Assembly: GCF_024298825.1 (NCBI RefSeq)
Contig: NZ_CP101153.1
Span: forward strand, 2,790,001-2,854,000
DNA: 64,000 nucleotides
Source of the DNA: Haloglomus salinum
GTDB lineage: Archaea > Halobacteriota > Halobacteria > Halobacteriales > Haloarculaceae
Reading direction: 5' to 3'
Shown: piece by piece, positions 34,514 through 43,216 of the stretch
Layout of the letters: each line of letters starts with the position of its first letter
How positions within the stretch are numbered: position 1 is the first letter of the stretch
The notes under the pieces: generated by a model
Database searches by the model: none
Told to the model about the DNA's origin: nothing
The model's input: only the letters and a program-made list of their open reading frames with translations
Program-made: the position numbers and the translations under genes

Positions 34514-34524
34514 GAACCACGCTC

Positions 34525-34583
34525 CTCGGTCGCTCACTTCGTTCGCTCCCTGCGGTGCTTGCGTCGTCCGGGACGGGTCGAGC
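34525..34583 (+). repeat. Dispersed element, left block (copy B)
   Basis: CTCGGTCGCTCACTTCGTTC at the left and TGCGGTGCTTGCGTCGTCC to GGGTCGAGC at the right. It matches 8169-8210 inverted (40 of 42 positions over its first 42 bases) and 7716-7749 directly. Confidence 0.7.
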
Positions 34584-34898
34584 CCGCCGCCCCTTCCATT
34601 CCCCCCCGAACGTGGTGTGTGACACGGGCGGGGCGCTCCTGCCCTTCCCCGGGTCACGCGGGCTCACCCGCAAGGGGTTCGCCACGCACTCCCGGCCCGA
34701 GAGAGGTTGCTCGGCCGGCCGGTTCCGTGAACAGGAAGCGCGCGAGCGCCACCCGCGCCGAACCGCGAACGGGGTGAGCGTGTTCGGCAGCCATCGGCGC
34801 TCGCGCGGGGAGGAGTGGGGAGACTAGCACTCCGCTGGAACCGCCACCGCATACGCTCGGTGCAACAGGCAACAGGGCGGGACTGAAAGGGGCCACTC

Positions 34899-35034
34899 GC
34901 TCGACCCAGCCCCGGCGACGTAAGCACCGCAACGCGTGCCCGGAACGGCGGCCGACCGAAGGGAGGCCGCCGCACGCCCGGACCGTGAAGAGCGCAACGA
35001 GCCGCGGCTGGTCGAGCGAGTGGGGGCTTTCAAC
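34899..35034 (-). repeat. Dispersed element, inverted right part (copy B)
   Basis: The reverse complement of 34899-34932 reads TGCGGTGCTTACGTCG to GGGTCGAGC, agreeing with 34551-34583 at about 28 of 33 positions. The end 35010-35034 read in reverse is GTTGAAAGCCCCC-ACTCGCTCGACC, which differs from 63528-63552 at only two positions. Confidence 0.7.
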
Positions 35035-35222
35035 AGAGTTCCATCGTCGTCATCGGGATTCAATTCTACTAATGGGTGCCATAAAGCCATAATATTTCGA
35101 TATAAATGTGGTAAAGTTGGAATACCTTGGAAATTCTAGTGGTTGTGGACGGCTCTATCGAACCTACGCTCCCATCTAGCGACCGTAACCGCTTACCGCG
35201 AACCACTACAACCCGGTATCAC

Positions 35223-35507
35223 ATGCCCGAGCGCGTCGACAGCACCGACCCCGACGGCGTGGACTTCGGCTGGGTGATGCAGACCACGTTCGTCCTCACC
35301 ATCGTCGTCGGCGCCCCCGTGGTCGCCATCGCCTCGGCCGCCGTCACGCTCCCCACCTGGACCGCGATGGCCTCGTTCGCCGTCCGGGTCGGCGCGCTCG
35401 TCTGGTTCGTCACCGCCGTCGCGGTCTACCTCTACGCCCGCCGGCAGGAGCGTCAGGAGTCGGATGTCGACATCGAAACTGGACCCGACCCCGCGGAGAA
35501 CGATTAG
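35223..35507 (+). CDS. Small membrane protein (DUF5822-like)
   Basis: 94 residues starting MPERVDSTDPDGVDFGWVMQ. Two hydrophobic segments (about 19-43 and 51-72) are followed by YARRQERQESDVDIETGP. This resembles the haloarchaeal DUF5822 family of unknown function. The ATG at 35223 follows the AT-rich end of the long non-coding block. It converges on the HAD hydrolase with 14 bases between stops. Confidence 0.7.
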   Translation: MPERVDSTDPDGVDFGWVMQTTFVLTIVVGAPVVAIASAAVTLPTWTAMASFAVRVGALVWFVTAVAVYLYARRQERQESDVDIETGPDPAEND

Positions 35508-35521
35508 CGGAGCGGCGAGGC

Positions 35522-36079
35522 TCAGAGCCACTCTTCGACGTACCTGAACGCGGTGCCGGCGCGCTCGGCGGTGACCTCGTCGCGCCGGCCGTCGCCGACG
35601 AACACCGCGCGGTCGGGCTCGACCTCGAGCCCGCGCAGCGTCGCCAGCAGCGGCTCGGGGTCGGGCTTCTCCGTCGCCACGCTGTCCCGGCCGACTACCG
35701 CACGGACGCGATGGTCGAGGTCGTGACGCTCCAGGGCGAGGTGGCACGCGTCCTCGCAGTTGAGCGAGCAGACGCCGACGGGAAGCGGCTCGGGGTGCGA
35801 GAGGAGGATGTCGGCACACCCGAGCCGCTCCGAAGTGCGTGCACCCTCGCGCTCGTGCTCGGCGATGGTCGCCTCCACCGCCTCGGCGAGCGTGGGCTCC
35901 TGCCGCGACCGTTCCAGCATCGACCAGAGGTCCAGTCCGTCCGGGTCCGCACCGTGGTCCGAGAGCGTCCGGCCCACGTCCTGCCGGACGTGCTCCCAGT
36001 CGACCGCCAGCTCCGCGAGCGTCCCGTCGAGGTCGTAGACGACCGCGTCGTAGCCGTCGAGGGGGTCGGTACCTGCCAT
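35522..36079 (-). CDS. HAD superfamily hydrolase
   Basis: 185 residues. The nucleophile motif is VVYDLDGTLAE (Asp nucleophile near residue 15), motif II GVCSLNCED, motif III EKPDPEPLL, and motif IV FVGDGRRDEVTAERAG. The cap region (residues 25-95) is helical, as in phosphoglycolate phosphatase-like members. The ATG at 36079 is the first with the family start; the open frame upstream is GC noise. The substrate is unknown. Confidence 0.85.
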   Translation of the reverse strand: MAGTDPLDGYDAVVYDLDGTLAELAVDWEHVRQDVGRTLSDHGADPDGLDLWSMLERSRQEPTLAEAVEATIAEHEREGARTSERLGCADILLSHPEPLPVGVCSLNCEDACHLALERHDLDHRVRAVVGRDSVATEKPDPEPLLATLRGLEVEPDRAVFVGDGRRDEVTAERAGTAFRYVEEWL

Positions 36080-36132
36080 TGTCCCCAGGTTGTGTCCCGT
36101 CGACCAAACGGCTTGTGCCCCGCCCCCGGCGA

Positions 36133-37266
36133 CTACCGCTCGCCCAGCCACTCCCGGGCGATGACGGTCCGCTGTATCTCGCTGGTCCCCTCGTAGATGG
36201 TGGTTATCTTCGCGTCGCGATACAGGCGTTCGACGGGGAAGTCCGTGGTGTAGCCGTAGCCACCGTGGATCTGGACGGCCTCGTTGGTCACGTCCATGGC
36301 CGTCTCGCTCGCCTTGAGTTTCGCCATCGACGCGGCCTCGGCGGGCGGCGAGCCCTCGTCCAGCCCGCGCGCGGCATCGTAGGTGAGCAGCCGCGCACCC
36401 TGCGTGTCCGCCCGCATATCCGCGAGCTTGTGCCGGATTGTCTGGAAGTCGGCGATGGGCTGGTCGAACTGCTCGCGGTCGGTGGCGTACTCGGTCGCGA
36501 GGTCGAGCGCGGACTGGGCGAGGCCGACGGACTGGGCGGCGATGCCGACGCGCCCACCCGTCAGAATCTCCAGGGCGGCCGAGAGCCCACGCCCCTCCTC
36601 GGTGAGGCGGTTCTCGGCGGGGATGCGGGCGCCGTCGAAGGTGAGCGAGGTGGTGTCGCTCGCTCGCAGGCCGAGCTTCTCCTCCTTCTTCCCGACACTC
36701 AACCCGTCGACCTCCTTCGGGACGAGGAACTGCGTCACGGAACCGGGGTCGTCGGGGTCGGTCTTCGCGAACAGGATGACCACACCGGAGCGCTCGCCGT
36801 TGGTGATCCACTGCTTGTCGCCGTCGATGACGTACTCGTCACCCTCGCGGCGGGCGACCGTCGACATCTCGGCCGGGTTCGACCCGGCATGGGGCTCTGA
36901 GAGGGCGAACGCGCCGACGGGGTAGCCGTCGCGCATCTCCGGCAGCCAGCGCTCCTGCTGTTCCTCACTGCCGAACGTGGCGATGCAGGAGGTCGCGAGC
37001 GAGTGGACGGACAGTGCCGTCGCCACCGCCAGCGTCCCGTAGGCGACCTCCTCGTTGACGAGCGCGTAGGTCAGTCCGTCGGCGTCGTAGCCCCCGTACT
37101 CCTCGGGAACGGTGAGACTGGTCAGGTCCATCTCGGCGAGCCCCTCCCAGACCTCCTCGGGGAACGACTCGTTCTCGTCTGCCTCGCGGGCGACCGGGCG
37201 AATCTCCTCCAGGGCGAACTCGCGGACGGCCTCCCGGACGGCTCGCTGTTCCGGCGTCAGGTCCAT
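36133..37266 (-). CDS. Acyl-CoA dehydrogenase (copy 3)
   Basis: 377 residues beginning [21 protein letters not shown]. It has the family blocks [43 protein letters not shown] and [10 protein letters not shown] with the expected catalytic Glu. It is clearly less like copies 1 and 2 than they are like each other, so it probably has another substrate, for example a branched or medium-chain acyl-CoA. It stands 53 bases from the HAD gene, transcribed in the same direction. Confidence 0.93.
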   Translation of the reverse strand: MDLTPEQRAVREAVREFALEEIRPVAREADENESFPEEVWEGLAEMDLTSLTVPEEYGGYDADGLTYALVNEEVAYGTLAVATALSVHSLATSCIATFGSEEQQERWLPEMRDGYPVGAFALSEPHAGSNPAEMSTVARREGDEYVIDGDKQWITNGERSGVVILFAKTDPDDPGSVTQFLVPKEVDGLSVGKKEEKLGLRASDTTSLTFDGARIPAENRLTEEGRGLSAALEILTGGRVGIAAQSVGLAQSALDLATEYATDREQFDQPIADFQTIRHKLADMRADTQGARLLTYDAARGLDEGSPPAEAASMAKLKASETAMDVTNEAVQIHGGYGYTTDFPVERLYRDAKITTIYEGTSEIQRTVIAREWLGER

Positions 37267-37339
37267 GCTCCCGATTCGGTGGCGTTCCGGGAAAAGTCCC
37301 CCGACGGGCCCGGGTCACGGAAGCCCATCCACCCGGCTA

Positions 37340-38596
37340 TCACGTGAACAGCGCCGCGACCGTAACCGCCGCGGCCGCCAGCGCCGCCGCGCCCGACCAG
37401 CCCGCGACGCGCAGTGTGAACCGTCTGTCGGACGCGGGCGCGGTCAGGGCGACCTTCACCACCAGCGACGCCGCGGTCGCCACCAGGATGCCGACGACGG
37501 CCTCCTCGGCGGGCATCGAGCCGCTCCGGTAGAGCACCACCGCGGAGGTCGTCACGCCGGCCGACGACACGAGGCCCGCCAGCGCCGCCGTGGCGTAGAA
37601 GCCCGCCGTCCCGAACAGCGAGTCCGCGAGGCTCCCGGCGACCACGACGAGGAGGAACAGGAGGCCGAACGAGAGGACGTACCGCAGCGTGAACGGCCGG
37701 TCGAGCGAGACGTCCAGTGCCCCCCCTCGGCCGGCGACGGTGGCCGCGGCCCCCACGCTCCCCACCGCGAGGGCACCCAGCGGGAGCGCCACGTCCGTCA
37801 GCGGCGGGACGGTCGCGCCGAGCGTGAACACGAGCGCGATGGCCAGATTCCGGAGCGACATCGCCGCGTTCCCCAGCAGCACCGCAGCCACGGCGTACGG
37901 GGTCGCCGCCGCGTCCTCGCGGACGTGTTCGACCGCCGACCCGACGACCGCCGTCGAGGAGGCCAGTCCGCCCAGAAAGCCAGTGACGGCGATACCGCGA
38001 CCGCCGTACACCCGGACCGCGGCGTAGTTGACGATGCCGATGCCCGCGACCGTGACGACCATCGCCCAGACGACGCGTGGCTCGACGGCCACCGTCGCCC
38101 CTGCGAGCGCGACCGACCGCTCGCCCGCGGGCAGGAGCGGGTAGACGACGAACCCGATGATGGCGAACTGGGCCGCCGCGCGGACCTCCTCGCGCGAGAG
38201 CTGGTCGGCCACGCCGTGGAGTTCGCGCTTCGAGACCAGCAACAGAGCGGTGACGACCCCGACGGCCACGGCCGTGACGAGTTCGCCCGCACCGGCGAGC
38301 GCGCCGACACCGTACGCTACCAGCATCGAGATGGTCGTCGTGAGTGCCAGTCCCTCGCGCTCGCCGACGACGGCACGTGCGCCGAGCAGGCCGCCCAGCA
38401 CCACCACGAGGAGCCCGCCGACCGCCAGCAACAGCGGCCGCTCCACCACGACGAACACGGCGGCGGCCAGACTCAGCAGCGCGAACGTCCGGACCCCGGC
38501 GGCCTTCTCCGAGCGCTCGCGCTCGAAGCCGATGAACATCCCCAGCGCCGCGGCCACAGCCAGCCGGAGCACCGGCTGTGAGAGCACCGGCTCCAT
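37340..38596 (-). CDS. MgtC/SapB-type membrane protein with DUF4010 domain
   Basis: 418 residues, nearly all hydrophobic, about 12 helices. The N-terminal part MFIGFERERSEKAAGVRTFA is the MgtC signature (GxERE...AGxRT). The rest, with YGGRGIAVTGFLGGLASSTA and FYATAALAGLVSSAGVTT, matches the DUF4010 part found in long MgtC homologs. MgtC proteins respond to magnesium or act on ATP synthase in bacteria; a role here is only inferred. The ATG at 38596 is in frame and matches family starts. Confidence 0.83.
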   Translation of the reverse strand: MEPVLSQPVLRLAVAAALGMFIGFERERSEKAAGVRTFALLSLAAAVFVVVERPLLLAVGGLLVVVLGGLLGARAVVGEREGLALTTTISMLVAYGVGALAGAGELVTAVAVGVVTALLLVSKRELHGVADQLSREEVRAAAQFAIIGFVVYPLLPAGERSVALAGATVAVEPRVVWAMVVTVAGIGIVNYAAVRVYGGRGIAVTGFLGGLASSTAVVGSAVEHVREDAAATPYAVAAVLLGNAAMSLRNLAIALVFTLGATVPPLTDVALPLGALAVGSVGAAATVAGRGGALDVSLDRPFTLRYVLSFGLLFLLVVVAGSLADSLFGTAGFYATAALAGLVSSAGVTTSAVVLYRSGSMPAEEAVVGILVATAASLVVKVALTAPASDRRFTLRVAGWSGAAALAAAAVTVAALFT

Positions 38597-38756
38597 CTGT
38601 GCTGGTTCTTCCCACACGTCGTACTTCCGTCTTCGGGCTGTCTGCGAGACGGTGGCACTCCGGAGAACGAGGTGTCCGAGTTCGAAACGCCCTGTCGAGG
38701 CCGAGCGGTTCAGCGGTCCTCGCCCTCCGGGCTGCAGCCACCAGTACCGGCGCCCG

Positions 38757-39230
38757 CTACTCTTCCCGTTCGCCGGCCCCGTCGTCGCCGTCCAGCACGT
38801 CCTGCCGGATTGTCTCCGAACTGCGTGGACTGGTCTGCAGGCCGACGGCGGACCGGAGCACCAGCCCGGCGGCGAGCAGTGCGACGACGGCCGAACTGCC
38901 GATGAACCCGACGCCGGTGAGGTACGCCTCGACGGCCACGGTCTGGAAATCCGTTCCCCAGCCGTAGAACTGGGTGCCGGCGGTGAGGGCCAGCAGGACC
39001 GTGACACAGAGGATGAACCACTGGCGCAGGCGACGGCCAGCGCGGTCGACGGGCCCGACGAACACGGCCGCGAGCGTCGCGACGGCCGTCACCAGGACGA
39101 GCCCGAGCCCCACGTAGACCATCGAGCGTGAGAACGTTCGGCGCCCGTACGTGTACAGGTAGAACGCGAGAACCAGCCCTACAGTCGCCACATCGACACC
39201 GGCATCGCGAAACCGCCGGACGAGGTGCAT
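38757..39230 (-). CDS. Membrane protein, unknown function
   Basis: 157 residues from the ATG at 39230, with hydrophobic segments at about 11-28, 33-54, 65-82 and 97-118. The C-terminal tail is hydrophilic (QTSPRSSETIRQDVLDGDDG). In-frame ATGs at 39257 and 39278 would add 9-16 residues. The TATA-like TTTTATG (39254-39260) lies 24-30 bases upstream of 39230, which supports 39230. No family is recognised. Confidence 0.6.
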   Translation of the reverse strand: MHLVRRFRDAGVDVATVGLVLAFYLYTYGRRTFSRSMVYVGLGLVLVTAVATLAAVFVGPVDRAGRRLRQWFILCVTVLLALTAGTQFYGWGTDFQTVAVEAYLTGVGFIGSSAVVALLAAGLVLRSAVGLQTSPRSSETIRQDVLDGDDGAGEREE

Positions 39231-39253
39231 ACGCGACCACAGACGGTGGGTGG

Positions 39254-39261
39254 ACATAAAA
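39254..39261 (-). promoter_or_regulatory. TATA-like element of the 39230 gene
   Basis: GTTTTATG on the minus strand, 24-31 bases upstream of the ATG at 39230. It decides between three possible starts. Confidence 0.5.
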
Positions 39262-39363
39262 CACGAATCTCGCGCCATGTGCCACGTGGTCGCGATACTC
39301 CGTCCGGTCTCGCTGGCGCTGGAGTGGCTCCGCTTCGGTCGGCTGGTTCCTCGTGTCCGCCGA

Positions 39364-39789
39364 TTACTCCGCGGTCAGCGGTTCCTCGGGGCCGCCGCCG
39401 GGCTCGCCGGTTTCCGCCTCGGCGTACTTCTCGCGGAAATCGCCGACGAGCTGGCCCATCTTCGCGTAGAAGTCGTTGAGCGTCCGCTGCATCGCGTCGG
39501 CGATCTCGTCGGCGTCGCGGGGCGAGAAGACGTGGTAGTAGCTCCCGCCGTCCTGGTTGACCTGGTCGCGCTCGACGAGGTCGGCCTCGCGCAGGCGCTT
39601 GACCGACCGGTAGGCGGTCGTCCGCTCGCGGTCGACGGCGTCCGCGACCTCGTCGACGGTCAGGGGCTCGTCGGCGTCGACCAGCAGGCCGAACACCCGC
39701 CGGTCGAGCTCCGAGAGCCCGTGGAAGCAGTCCAGCAGGCTCTCACATGCCATCTCCTGCTGGAGGAGTTCTGTCATCGCGTCGGGCAT
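39364..39789 (-). CDS. TrmB/MarR-like helix-turn-helix regulator of the sulfur module
   Basis: 141 residues. LSELDRRVFGLLVDADEPLTVDE, then VADAVDRERTTAYRSVKRLRE (recognition helix) and a wing with DGGSYYHVFSPRDADE. The C-terminal third is a helix, which suggests dimerisation. This architecture is common in haloarchaea beside YeeE/YedE-rhodanese genes. It is the last gene on the strand of two YeeE/YedE genes and the rhodanese fusion, 82 bases downstream, and is probably their regulator. Confidence 0.82.
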   Translation of the reverse strand: MPDAMTELLQQEMACESLLDCFHGLSELDRRVFGLLVDADEPLTVDEVADAVDRERTTAYRSVKRLREADLVERDQVNQDGGSYYHVFSPRDADEIADAMQRTLNDFYAKMGQLVGDFREKYAEAETGEPGGGPEEPLTAE

Positions 39790-39870
39790 GGTTACGGGTA
39801 CTCACCTCCCACACAAGAGCCTGTCCGTGGCTCCTGCCGGGGCTGGCACGGCCCACGCGGCCGCTCGCGG

Positions 39871-40359
39871 TCAGTCCGCACCGGCCACCTCCGACCCGGC
39901 TGTCCGTTCGGCCAGCTTCGACCGCGCGAGCCCCTGCGCGTACGCGCCGAGGAACATCCCGCCGATGGCCCAGAGGATGGGCCAGTTCCCGATACCAACG
40001 CTGGCGTACGCGGCGCCCGGGCAGATGCCCGAGAGCCCCCAGCCGACGCCGAAGACGGTCCCGCCGACGAGGACGTTCCGGTCCATCTCGCGCACCCGGC
40101 GCGTGTACGCCCGACCCGTCAGGGGTGCGGTCCGGTCGAGCACGTTCGTCCCGATATAGAACGTCAGCGCCGAGACGACCGCGGCACCCCCCATCACGAA
40201 CAGCAGTCCGAGGTCCTGCAACTGGAGGAAGTCCAGCACGACCTCCGGCCGGGCCATCCGGCTGACGCCGAGGCCGAAGCCGAAGAGGATGCCACCGAGC
40301 AGGATGACGGCGTGGAAGCGCGCGCCGCGGCCGTCGGGCTCCACGTCGGTGTCGCTCAT
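39871..40359 (-). CDS. YeeE/YedE-type sulfur transporter subunit (DUF6691-like half)
   Basis: 162 residues with four hydrophobic segments. GGILFGFGLGVSRMARPE and GTVFGVGWGLSGICPGAA are the family blocks; the SGICPG motif holds a Cys that in YeeE homologs helps thiosulfate conduction. The ATG at 40359 overlaps the stop of the upstream half (ATGA, 40356-40359). Together the two halves would make up the membrane transporter for thiosulfate or another sulfur donor. Confidence 0.86.
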   Translation of the reverse strand: MSDTDVEPDGRGARFHAVILLGGILFGFGLGVSRMARPEVVLDFLQLQDLGLLFVMGGAAVVSALTFYIGTNVLDRTAPLTGRAYTRRVREMDRNVLVGGTVFGVGWGLSGICPGAAYASVGIGNWPILWAIGGMFLGAYAQGLARSKLAERTAGSEVAGAD

Positions 40360-40892
40360 GGCGACACCCCCAGCGCGAGCGCGACCTGTGCGGTTCCGAT
40401 GGCGACGACCATGAACGTCGCCACGTTGGTGATGCTCGTCCCCGAGACCGAGCCGACGCCGCAGACCCCGTGCCCGGAGGTACAGCCCTTGCCGAGGCGG
40501 GTCCCGACGCCGACGAGGAACCCGCCGGCCAGCAGCCGCCAGGGCTGGACCTGTGTGGTCCAGCCGCCCGGCCCGAGCGTCAGGGCGTAGACGGCGGCGC
40601 CGATGATGATGCCAGCGGTGAACGTGACCCGCCAGTCGCGCGAGGCGAGGTACTTCCCGCGGTTGAACCGCGGCAAGCGCGAGGCGTACGAGAGCGTCGA
40701 TTCGAGGAACGTCGAGGCGCCCGCGATGATGCCGGTACCGAAGTAGATGGCCGCCACGCCGAGGCCGATGAACACTCCCCCGACCGCGTAGCCGACCACG
40801 CCGTCCGGGAAGTATGCCGCCAGCCACGGCGGCATCGCCTCGACCACGGGGCCGGTCTGGAGCAGGGCCGCGCCGAGTGCGTCCGCCAGCAT
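40356..40892 (-). CDS. YeeE/YedE-type sulfur transporter subunit (second half)
   Basis: 178 residues with five or six hydrophobic segments. GLGVAAIYFGTGIIAGASTF and the signature RLGKGCTSGHGVCGVGSVS, with two Cys residues, are marks of YeeE/YedE, in which cysteines relay thiosulfate through the membrane. The ATG shares one base with the stop of the rhodanese fusion gene (40892), so the genes form a tight operon: rhodanese-MBL, YeeE, YedE-like, regulator. Confidence 0.88.
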   Translation of the reverse strand: MLADALGAALLQTGPVVEAMPPWLAAYFPDGVVGYAVGGVFIGLGVAAIYFGTGIIAGASTFLESTLSYASRLPRFNRGKYLASRDWRVTFTAGIIIGAAVYALTLGPGGWTTQVQPWRLLAGGFLVGVGTRLGKGCTSGHGVCGVGSVSGTSITNVATFMVVAIGTAQVALALGVSP

Positions 40893-42118
40893 CAGTCGTC
40901 AGCCCCGTCTCGCGTCCCGGCTGCTCGACTGTCTGTGGCGTGTGGCGCCGCCCCATCCAGCCGGCCCTCGCTCGCCGCGCAGTTGTTCGGTCCGAGTTCC
41001 ATGGTGAGTAGCTGTTCACGGGTCACGTTGCCACGACCCATGTTCGTGTCGATGATGGTCTCGTAGTTCGCCGGCCTGGGCGGCATATCCGCGAGGACCC
41101 GTTCGACGAACGCCTCGCGGTCCGCGTCGAGCACAGGGAGGCGCTCGCGGACGGTCCCGAGCGTGGCCGTGTAGGTGCTGTCCTCCCGGGTCGGCGTCCC
41201 GTCGCTGGCGTGAGCCGGGGCGACGACCACGTCGTCGTCCAGTTCCAGGAGCTGTCGCAGGGTGTCGTACAGCTGTCGGGCAGCGTCCGGGGCGCCGTCG
41301 GCGCCGTCCTCGAGGTCCGGGCGCGCGACGCTGTCGACGAACAGGCCGTCGCCAGTCAGCAGGACTGTATCGTCGACGAGCAGCGAGGTCATCCCCGAGG
41401 TGTGCCCCGGCGTGTGGCGGACCACGACCGTCGTGTCGCCGACGGTGAGCGTGTCGCCGTCGGCGAGTTCCCGGTCGACGTCGAACGTGACGCCACGGCC
41501 GACCGACGCCTCCGGGAGACAGGTCGCGACGCCGCGGTCGCCGAGTGCCGACAGCGCCGAGACGTGGTCGGCGTGGACGTGCGTGTCCATCGCGCACGTC
41601 AGCTCCGCGCCAAGCGCCTTCACGTCCTGCTCGTACTCGTCGATGAACGCCAGGAGCGGGTCGACGACGAGCGCCTCGCCGTCGTCGACGACGAGGTAGC
41701 TCAGACAGCCACTGGAGGGCCGATGATACTGCGCGACGGTCGCGTCCGTGTCGACTTCGAGTTCGGTGTAGTCGTAGCGGTCCGCCCAGCCACGCATCCC
41801 ACGGTCGAGATTGACGGCGTCGACGCCCTCCTCACGGAGCTGCTCGGCGATGAAGTCACTCGAGTCGCCCTTCGCGCACACGACGACCACCGGCTCGGGG
41901 CCGGGGAGGTCGTCCAGGACCGCCTCCGGGATGCCGTCCAGCATCCGGAAGTAGGGGACGTTGCGGTAGTCGACGCGTTCGCCGTCGATGCGCCACTGCT
42001 CGGCCTCGGCCTCGGCCCGGACATCAAGGAGGCCGACCGGTTCCCCCCGTTCGAGTCGCGCCCGCAGCGACTCCGGGCTCGTCGTCTCGCCGGATACGTC
42101 GGCGGAGTGGTCCGTCAT
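40892..42118 (-). CDS. Rhodanese-metallo-beta-lactamase fusion (persulfide dioxygenase-like)
   Basis: 408 residues. Residues 15-118 are a rhodanese domain with PVGLLDVRAEAE and the active-site loop VVVVCAKGDSS (Cys81). Residues 130-390 are a metallo-beta-lactamase domain with THVHADHVSAL (His180, His182, Asp184, His185), GRGVTFDV and HTPGHTSGM (next metal His). The pairing is that of ETHE1-like persulfide dioxygenases: one domain makes or accepts sulfane sulfur, the other oxidises it. First gene of the minus-strand sulfur operon. Confidence 0.88.
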   Translation of the reverse strand: MTDHSADVSGETTSPESLRARLERGEPVGLLDVRAEAEAEQWRIDGERVDYRNVPYFRMLDGIPEAVLDDLPGPEPVVVVCAKGDSSDFIAEQLREEGVDAVNLDRGMRGWADRYDYTELEVDTDATVAQYHRPSSGCLSYLVVDDGEALVVDPLLAFIDEYEQDVKALGAELTCAMDTHVHADHVSALSALGDRGVATCLPEASVGRGVTFDVDRELADGDTLTVGDTTVVVRHTPGHTSGMTSLLVDDTVLLTGDGLFVDSVARPDLEDGADGAPDAARQLYDTLRQLLELDDDVVVAPAHASDGTPTREDSTYTATLGTVRERLPVLDADREAFVERVLADMPPRPANYETIIDTNMGRGNVTREQLLTMELGPNNCAASEGRLDGAAPHATDSRAAGTRDGADD

Positions 42119-42348
42119 TGCCGACCGTTCGGCGCGGTTATTCAAAACAGTTTGCAACCAGGGTACAATGCACTCACTATCGAAGTCGAGGCTCTCGACT
42201 CCACTCGAACCCCCGCTCGCTCGGGAAACGGGGTTCAGATGGGGGAAGTAGAGGCATACTGGTGGCGAGAGGTGCTGGCTGAGATGACCGAATGGTTTTT
42301 GCGTGCCGCACGAGGATTGTGTGTTAGGTACAAGATGGTGTTATCCAC
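42119..42348. promoter_or_regulatory. Divergent promoter region of the sulfur module
   Basis: 230 bases separate the two divergent operons. An imperfect palindrome, TTCAAAAC-A-GTTTGCAA (42141-42157, six of eight pairs), overlaps a TATA-like TTGAATA for the minus-strand operon, about 26 bases from its ATG. It is a candidate site for the regulator at 39364. A clear TATA for the TusA gene was not found. Confidence 0.5.
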
Positions 42349-42594
42349 ATGAACACTGAATACGATATCACGGAGACGCTGGACGTGAAGGGACTCTCGT
42401 GTCCGATGCCGGTGGTCGAGACCAAGCAGGCCATCGATACGCTCGATGCGGACGAGGTTCTCGAGGTCGTCGCCACGGACCGCGGGAGCATGAGCGACAT
42501 CGCGGGCTGGGCCGACACCACGGCGGGCGTGGAACTGCTGGACCAGTCCGACGAGGGCGACGTCTTCCGACACGTCGTCCGGAAGACCGCATGA
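42349..42594 (+). CDS. TusA family sulfurtransferase
   Basis: 81 residues starting MNTEYDITETLDVKGLSCPM. The conserved Cys-Pro-x-Pro (CPMP, Cys18) carries sulfane sulfur in this family. The strand and helix pattern VVETKQAIDTLDADEVLEVV, then TDRGSMSDIAGWAD matches TusA. It is the first of two overlapping genes, passing sulfur to or from the DsrE-like partner and the rhodanese enzyme. Confidence 0.92.
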   Translation: MNTEYDITETLDVKGLSCPMPVVETKQAIDTLDADEVLEVVATDRGSMSDIAGWADTTAGVELLDQSDEGDVFRHVVRKTA

Positions 42595-43211
42595 GTTCCG
42601 ACCCCTCCGAGGCCGGGGGCCCCGTCGACGCCGGGACCGATGAAGGGGGGGCCGACGGGCCGTCCCGCGCCGACCTCCAGGCACAGGTCGCGACCCTGCA
42701 GGAGCGCGTCGCGGAGCTCGAAGCCGGCGCGGCGGCGGACGATGGGGACGACACCCGGCAGATGACCATCATCGCGACGAAGGGGACCCTCGACATGGCC
42801 TACCCGCCGCTCATCCTCGCGTCGACTGCCGCCGCATTCGGCTGGGGGGTGACGGTGTTCCACACGTTCTGGGGGCTCGAAATCCTCCACGAGGAGCGCT
42901 CGAAGGAGCTCCAGCTCTCCTCGGTCGGGAACCCGAACACGCCGATGCCGAACCTCGTCGCCGCGCTGCCGGGGATGGACCGGCTGACCACGGAGCTGAT
43001 GAACCGGCAGATCGACGAGGTCGGCACGCCAACCATCGGCGAACTGGTCGACACCTGCCTCGAGATGGGTGTCGACATGCAGGCCTGTCAGATGACCGCC
43101 GACATGATGGAGTACGACGAGGACGAGTTCTACGACGAGGTCACCACCGGCGTCGGCGCCGCATCGGCGCTCGCCGAGATGGCCGAGGCCGACATCCAGC
43201 TACTGGTCTGA
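42591..43211 (+). CDS. DsrE/DsrF family protein
   Basis: 206 residues from the ATG that overlaps the TusA stop (ATGA, 42591-42594). An acidic N-terminal tail with a coiled-coil-like segment (AQVATLQERVAELEAG) precedes the DsrE fold: TIIATKGTLDMAYPPLILAS, then LSSVGNPNTPMPNLVAALPG, then TCLEMGVDMQACQMTADMM. The last stretch includes the sulfur-relay Cys. DsrE2-type proteins swap sulfane sulfur with TusA, consistent with the operon. Confidence 0.88.
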   Translation: MSSDPSEAGGPVDAGTDEGGADGPSRADLQAQVATLQERVAELEAGAAADDGDDTRQMTIIATKGTLDMAYPPLILASTAAAFGWGVTVFHTFWGLEILHEERSKELQLSSVGNPNTPMPNLVAALPGMDRLTTELMNRQIDEVGTPTIGELVDTCLEMGVDMQACQMTADMMEYDEDEFYDEVTTGVGAASALAEMAEADIQLLV

Positions 43212-43216
43212 ACTCG

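Larger units (their letters stand above)
34193..35222. other. 1-kb non-coding region, second copy of the dispersed element
   Basis: No gene is visible. From left to right: a 19-bp direct repeat (34293-34311, 34331-34349), a run of hairpins (34391-34513), a block matching locus A (34525-34583), a GC-rich middle with no recognisable content (34584-34898), an inverted relative of the block (34899-34932), the right end motif (34995-35034), and an AT-rich stretch (35041-35145) leading to the next gene. Confidence 0.7.
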
